Source: an uncultured Selenomonadaceae bacterium (GTDB lineage Bacteria > Bacillota > Negativicutes > Selenomonadales > Selenomonadaceae). Taken from it: a stretch of DNA of 5,482 bases. The stretch is from positions 1 through 5,482 of the forward strand of contig CAJOPK010000015.1 of the NCBI GenBank assembly GCA_905236255.1, given 5' to 3'. The notes below the pieces were generated by a model. That model saw only the letters and a program-made list of their open reading frames with translations. It ran no database searches and was not told the DNA's origin. The translations under genes were made by a program, and so were the position numbers. Shown here one piece after another: positions 5,441 to 5,482 of this stretch (its first letter is position 1; each line of letters begins with the position of its first letter).

Positions 5441-5449
5441 CTCTCCTTT
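5441..5449 (-). promoter_or_regulatory. Strong but displaced Shine-Dalgarno upstream of the YkgJ-type gene
   Basis: AAAGGAGAG on the minus strand is a good ribosome binding site, yet no ATG, GTG or TTG lies within 20 nt after it. The first usable start codon is the ATG at 5384, beyond the GC-rich hairpin. If the hairpin folds or were absent, this site would sit at about normal distance from that ATG. The AT-rich sequence from 5450 to the window end has no convincing promoter. Confidence 0.45.
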
Positions 5450-5482
5450 CTATCTTGACTATCAATAAAAAATCAATTAAAC

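Noticed and set aside
5461..5477. ATCAAT direct repeat flanking five A as an IS target duplication or CRISPR-like repeat
   Set aside because: Only two 6-nt AT-rich copies, no element between them, and too close to the window edge to interpret.

Overview
The window looks like chromosome from a diderm anaerobe of moderate GC (mid-40s % by eye). A Negativicutes-type Firmicute (Selenomonas/Veillonella relatives) is my best guess. Reasons: an RND pump needs two membranes, the ribosome binding sites are strong AGGAGG-type, promoters are sigma-70/A-like, both pump genes start with GTG, and the upstream gene is a small YkgJ-type cysteine cluster protein. The taxonomy is an inference, not a proof.

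Layout from left to right. (1) Positions 2-61 hold the last 19 codons of a plus-strand gene that enters from outside. (2) A bidirectional terminator (73-121) separates it from a convergent, solitary minus-strand gene (139-435, 98 aa, unknown function), which has its own promoter (457-484) and Shine-Dalgarno. (3) A 20-bp terminator hairpin (537-580) ends the main operon. (4) The main operon is on the minus strand, transcribed from a near-consensus promoter at 5040-5068: a lipoprotein periplasmic adaptor (3809-5002), then an AcrB-type HAE1 RND permease (600-3794). They are 14 nt apart, and the adaptor stop codon overlaps the permease Shine-Dalgarno. (5) Upstream, on the same strand but separated by its own terminator (5085-5132), is an 89-aa YkgJ-type cysteine-cluster protein (5115-5384). 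(6) The right edge (5385-5482) is non-coding. It has a GC-rich imperfect hairpin (5391-5436) lying between a good Shine-Dalgarno (5441-5449) and the YkgJ start codon.

Function: adaptor and permease would form two parts of a proton-driven tripartite efflux pump. No outer-membrane factor and no regulator are encoded in the window, so both must come from elsewhere. All key proton-relay residues of the permease are present, so it should be active. Its drug pocket, one periplasmic loop and the adaptor tip differ from the E. coli AcrAB pattern.

I see no clearly new multi-gene system. The points most worth a second look are the hairpin at the start of the YkgJ-type gene, which may be an IS200/IS605-like end or MITE, the altered drug pocket, and the orphan 98-aa gene.
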